Assembly: GCA_009760855.2 (NCBI GenBank)
Contig: WPIO01000002.1
Span: 10,844,001-10,908,000, forward strand
Reading direction: 5' to 3'
DNA length: 64,000 bases
Source: Cristatella mucedo
Taxonomy: Eukaryota > Bryozoa > Phylactolaemata > Cristatellidae
In this document: in pieces, positions 18,056 through 64,000 of the stretch
Position numbering within the stretch: the first letter of the stretch is position 1
Layout: each line of letters opens with the position of its first letter
Made by a program: the position numbers and the translations under genes
The notes under the pieces: generated by a model
Seen by the model: the letters and a program-made list of their open reading frames with translations, nothing else
Told to the model about the DNA's origin: nothing
Database searches by the model: none

Positions 18056-18440
18056 CGAATGATAAAAATAATAATAATAAACTTGATAAAGTGCCCTCAG
18101 AGAACTCAATCTCTTTCTAAGCGCTTTATATTTGCTTGAAAGGAAACAGGATTGAATGTTGAGTGGTATCATGCTCGATAAACAACAAGAATAACATGGT
18201 TAGGGGTGACATGCACAGGGTCAACATGCAAATGTGGTTAGTGGCAGCACATCAACAGGTTAGGTGGGAAGTCCATCAGCTTACTTGTGATATTGGCATG
18301 CTCATCATTTCGCATGTAAGCACATTAGGAACCCCAGATTCACATGGCTGCAGACACAGTTTCCAAATGATTTGAGGTTGCACAGAGGAGCAGCTAAAGG
18401 CTCGAGTCGAAGGAGCTGCGGCGGAGGCAGGGTGAGGGGA
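18056..18440 (-). mobile_element. LINE 3' fragment
   Basis: (TAA)n, then ACTTGATAAAGTGCCCTCAG, CTCAATCTCTTTCTAAGCGC and the 3' UTR signature GGTTAGGGGTGACATGCACA. Beyond 18360, weak similarity to the pol C-terminus region (AATGATTTGAGGTTG) continues to about 18440. Minus orientation, truncated, no open frame. Confidence 0.75.
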
Positions 18441-19487
18441 ACCGCAAGGAGTCAGTAGTGATGGGGAGCTTGTGCAGAGATAAATGGCGCAATTTACCAT
18501 GCCATTTCTAGCTGCCGGGTTTTGCATCATTGCGCAGCAGGAATATCTAGCTAGCTATGCCCTGCATTTTCCACAGTTGCCTAAACTGAAGGCATGCAGA
18601 CATAACGTGATGCAATGCGTCCATAAAGCTGGTGACCCGAACTTCGGTGGGGAGCTAGCTAGCTAGCTTCGTTGACCCACATCACCTGTCATTAGCTTTC
18701 GGTAGCCTTCGGGCGGCCTTGCTGCTCGGTTTCAGCCAGCCCCACCAAGCTGGCTGGCCTACTTGGAGGGATGGCTGCATGGGAGCCGGGCTCGGGCCGT
18801 TTGCAGGAAGTTCAGACCGAGCTTTCAGCAGGAGCAATCAGCGAAGACCTCGAGTAGATGCAAGTCAGGTAGCAGCCAATGAGCTCTCGAGTCGCCAGCG
18901 CGTGCTTCGCGGCTGCACCACATGTAGGTGCATGCCTCATCGATTTGAGCTTGTTGTTGCATCGGCATCCACGTGTGGTCAGTGCTCTGGAAGCTGGAAT
19001 CGACTCGAATGGGGATCTGGGCATCTGCATGTCTGTGAGAATAAGGATCTGCAAATAAGAAATCAAGGAAGAGTAGCAACGAGCCATTTCTTTTCCGACG
19101 AGCCTTTTCTTTTCTCGATCAGCCTCGTGTGCCTGCCTTTTCAGTGAGGTAGGCAATGCCAGTCCAGACTGGCCGTGCTGCATCTTGAGTCAGCCGGCTG
19201 GCTGAACCGGCTGCCAGCTGGAGCTGTCGCTAATCCTGTCTGAAGCTCTCGCAGGGCTTGACTTCGAAACCAGGCCGGCAATTACTTGATCTTAGCCACA
19301 TCATGACCTCGAAGGGCTCAATGGTGCCAATCACGGCCTTGCACCAGCACTGCTCAGCTGATGAGGCTGTACTGAGTGCCAGCCATTTTTGCACCTGAAA
19401 TAGCCTGGTCTAGACCGGTAGCTGACCCGGGTTGTTGACATCGACCGACCTTGCCCTCATTGTACCACACTATTTTCTTCCACTTAG

Positions 19488-61571
<42,084 letters not shown>

Positions 61572-61853
61572 ACCTTACAACGGGTGATGCTCGTCCCCGG
61601 CGGCCTCATGTTCGCGCGACCGTCCTCGGAACTTTGTTTAATCTCGTTTGCCACTCGCTGCGCGAATTCCGGCGCATCTCTTCACTGCGAATGTCTTCAC
61701 GATTGATGAGCTCAGACCCATTCAATTACCATAAAATTAGTTCTGGATAAATGAACATAATACACTGACTAAGTTTTCAGCAAGCACGCCCACTAAAAGC
61801 TGTGCTGGCAAAGAGCAGAAGAGCTCGCTTCCGGCTCACTAAAGATGCGACGC

Positions 61854-61859
61854 AATAAA
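61854..61859 (+). terminator. Candidate poly(A) signal of the plus-strand gene
   Basis: AATAAA, 283 bases after the predicted stop. Confidence 0.5.
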
Positions 61860-61948
61860 GCGCAGCCTTGAACGGCCTTGAACGTCCGGTCGCGCACAAA
61901 TGACCTTGCACAAATGATTTTTCTAGGGCAATTTCCTATCTACATTCA

Positions 61949-62140
61949 GAATGTTAGGAAGGCCGGCGCCTTTTTGCTCCCATTTTGCGCTCTTGCCTAA
62001 GAAAGCAGAACGGCCCAGGTTATCGGAAAAAAATATTCAAAACGAGAATCTTAGGAATGCCAGGACTTTTTTGCTTCTATTTTGTAATCTCGCCTAGGAA
62101 TACAGGACTGCCCGATTTCTCGGAAAGATCGCCTAATCGG
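61949..62140. repeat. Diverged tandem duplication, period about 97 bp
   Basis: The unit starts AATGTTAGGAAGGCCGG in the first copy and AATCTTAGGAATGCCAGG in the second. Both then read TTTTTTGCT, ATTTTG, CTTGCCTAAGAAAGCAG or CTCGCCTAGGAATACAG, and end TCGGAAA. Confidence 0.85.
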
Positions 62141-62590
62141 ATCGGACAAGTGGCAAGCGTGCAAGCGGCTTACCGCTCACGACCGAAAGTGAAAGGCTAA
62201 GCGGCTTTGAGAAAACACCTACAGCGACCTACGACGTTCAATGGCGCTGGGGTGCGGACCATCTTCCCCTCCCCCAGAGTGGTCGAAGCGGCGGGGTAAG
62301 GCAGCGCCGAACCAAAATTACATGCTGTCAAGTCCCCGCCAAAAAATACCTGCATTGGCTCCCCTAAGGACCATCCTTCCCCTTTCCCGTTGCTACCCGG
62401 CTTCGAGAGATCGAGATCGAACTGCATTCAGAGTTCGGATCTAAAGACTCGTCTGGCCACAGGTGCCCTAAGGGCGAACATTTTCAAGGCGTTATCACTA
62501 CGGGGGCAGGAGTCGTCTGCCGTCGTTCTTATTTAGGGTAAAAAAGGCTTCGCATGCTCGATGCGCATTAAGCGGCGGCGTGCATGTTCA
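62141..62590. other. Downstream intergenic, nothing recognised
   Basis: A minus-strand AATTTTGG near 62313 has Sm-site form but no snRNA context could be built around it. Confidence 0.35.
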
Positions 62591-62597
62591 GCCTCAG

Positions 62598-62701
62598 GTT
62601 ATTATTATGTAGGGTTATTATTACCTAATTATTAGGTTGTTATTATGTAGGGTTATTATTACCTATTTATTAGGTTATTATTATGTAGGGTTATTATTAT
62701 G
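62598..62701. repeat. AT-rich tandem repeat
   Basis: Alternating TTATTATTATGTAGGG and TTATTATTACCTA(A/T)TTA blocks, about two and a half units of some 44 bases. Confidence 0.9.
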
Positions 62702-63660
62702 TTTAAAGGTGAAAATGATTTTTATAGCTGCTGAGAAGCAAGGGCGTCAGGACGGGTTGAACGGGCTGTAGTTCCTCAGGGTTAGGCTAGAAGATGCGGG
62801 CGTAGCTGCTGTAGCCGTTCAAGTTACGCTCTTAGAATTCGCGTGGGGGCATCGAGTGTCATAGCCAGCAGGGTCAATGGAATAAGTCAGTGAACGCAGC
62901 AGCAGCAGCAATTTTGGATCGGCAAGTGTTTAATTTGAAGTGCTTGAGAACTTGAGAATTAGAGTTGCATTTACGCCTCGCCATGTGCTCGTGTGGTCCC
63001 CGCCTTTTGCGGATTATACAGCTGCCAAGCGTTTAGGGCATCGGCTTGCTTTAGAATTATGGGCTTGAATTGATTGCTGGCGTGCCCTGCTATTGCTGCC
63101 GCGCATTCGTTTACCGGCGCATTTTTTACCACTTGCTAGCTGTGCTTCGAGAATTCATCCAGCACTTGGTCACGTGGCTGCGAGGTCCAGCACCCGTTGC
63201 GTGCCCTTTGTTTGGGGAGACTCTAGTTCCGGAATCGCATTCGGACATTTCGAAGCACCAGCTTAGTCAAGGTCAAGAAAAAGTAAGACGCACGTTTCGC
63301 CACTCAGAAATTGCTGTCGTCTTAACACTCGCGCTTTGCAGACATGGAGATACGGAAGTATTGAATGCTTGGGGTATTGCTTCAGGATGTCTATTCTCGC
63401 TATCACCCAGGCTCAGAGATTTTGCAAGCCCGTGTTTCAGGAGTAGAAGTGCTTTTTGCCGTACCTAGCTCACGAGCTAGTACACTTTCAAGAGGAGACT
63501 CAGCTCCCTCGCCTGCAGGGTCAGCGTCCTAGCTCGCCAGCTAAGTATGCCAAAACCCTTCTGCTCAGTGAGGCTCAACGCTGTAGCCAGTTTGTTCCTC
63601 TTCAGACGTGAGCCAAAACGCCCAGCGGATATAATTATTTTCAATTGAAGGAGAAGTTTT
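62702..63660. other. Intergenic, unassigned
   Basis: A 132-codon plus-strand frame at 63070-63468 has no recognised motif and could be chance. Confidence 0.35.
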
Positions 63661-63671
63661 TTATATGCACT

Positions 63672-63923
63672 TAATGAGTCAGTACGCTGAAGCTCTAAGA
63701 GTGGACGAGAATATGACGAATGCTAGTTTTATCAAGTGGTTGGTTAATACTAGGAATAAGGAAGATTGTGATTTTTACGTTTTGTGTTCGATCTGATTTA
63801 ACTGTTCTTTGATAGGAACATAGGTGAGAATGTTAGTGAATATTTTAGCAGCCTTAGGAAAATTGCTTGTAGATGGTGTTTAAATTCTAGAGAATTAAGG
63901 TCGCTTAGAGATAAGCTTAAATA
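63672..63923 (+). pseudogene. Possible LTR-retrotransposon gag-like fragment
   Basis: Base composition shifts to AT-rich. One frame reads a peptide with SFIKWLVNTRNKEDCDF; after a stop, another reads RNIGENVSEYFSSLRKIACR, then LRSLRDKL. The pattern of a flexible acidic stretch, an aromatic, LRK.A..C and LRD(K/R)L resembles the Gypsy-type gag region. Only a fragment, broken by a stop; the window ends soon after. Confidence 0.35.
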
Positions 63924-64000
63924 AATAATAATTTTGCTCTAGATGAAAGGCAAGAGGGGCTACCTCGTAATTAGTGTATTTCTGTACAAAATAAAATTGA

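Larger units (their letters stand above)
14443..19487. other. Intergenic / possible 5' part of the plus-strand gene
   Basis: No exon identified with confidence. The plus-strand gene needs at least one more upstream exon ending in phase 0. A weak candidate is ATG AAT AGG ATG at 17771-17782, followed by GTAAGT. The stretch holds a G17 run, two short hairpins and a LINE tail, listed separately. Confidence 0.35.

Noticed and set aside
62300-62330. AATTTTGG on minus as an Sm site of an snRNA or spliced-leader RNA
   Set aside because: No flanking stem-loops or known snRNA sequence could be matched; a single 8-base word is not evidence.
63070-63468. 132-codon open frame as a gene
   Set aside because: No recognisable domain, no splice context and no initiation context; could be chance.

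Overview
This is animal nuclear DNA. Three things show it: genes split by GT-AG introns, a recognisable metazoan enzyme gene (FPGT, L-fucose-1-phosphate guanylyltransferase), and heavy loading with LINEs, tRNA-derived SINEs, DNA-transposon relics and long microsatellites. I cannot name the species. An invertebrate is my guess, because the retroelement families are unlike vertebrate ones I know.

Layout. 1-8.2 kb: intergenic, with LINE 3' ends, SINEs, a fold-back repeat and a (GA)n(GT)n microsatellite. 8.2-14.4 kb: FPGT on the minus strand, four exons whose junction phases all agree, predicted 725 aa, with a GC-rich start region and a TATA-like element. About 19.5-61.6 kb: a chain of phase-compatible exons on the plus strand that I read as one large gene of unknown function. 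Its last exon is at 61504-61571 with AATAAA at 61854. Its introns hold most of the repeats: LINE copies of one family (best at 26.2-27.4 kb and 41.2-42.1 kb), two SINE families, a 177-bp hAT MITE with a perfect 8-bp target duplication at 29.0 kb, a dead Tc1-type transposase at 51.3-51.8 kb, and large (CT)n and (GTGA)n arrays. 61.6-64 kb: tandem repeats and a possible gag-like fragment at the right edge.

How the parts relate. FPGT makes GDP-L-fucose from salvaged fucose in the cytosol. Nothing else in the window is clearly in that pathway. The main mobile-element story is one LINE family whose 3' tail folds into a two-part stem-loop, and a tRNA-derived SINE that carries a version of the same tail, as expected if the SINE is copied by the LINE's reverse transcriptase. 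The plus-strand gene is the main candidate for something undescribed: its peptides did not match any family I can recall.
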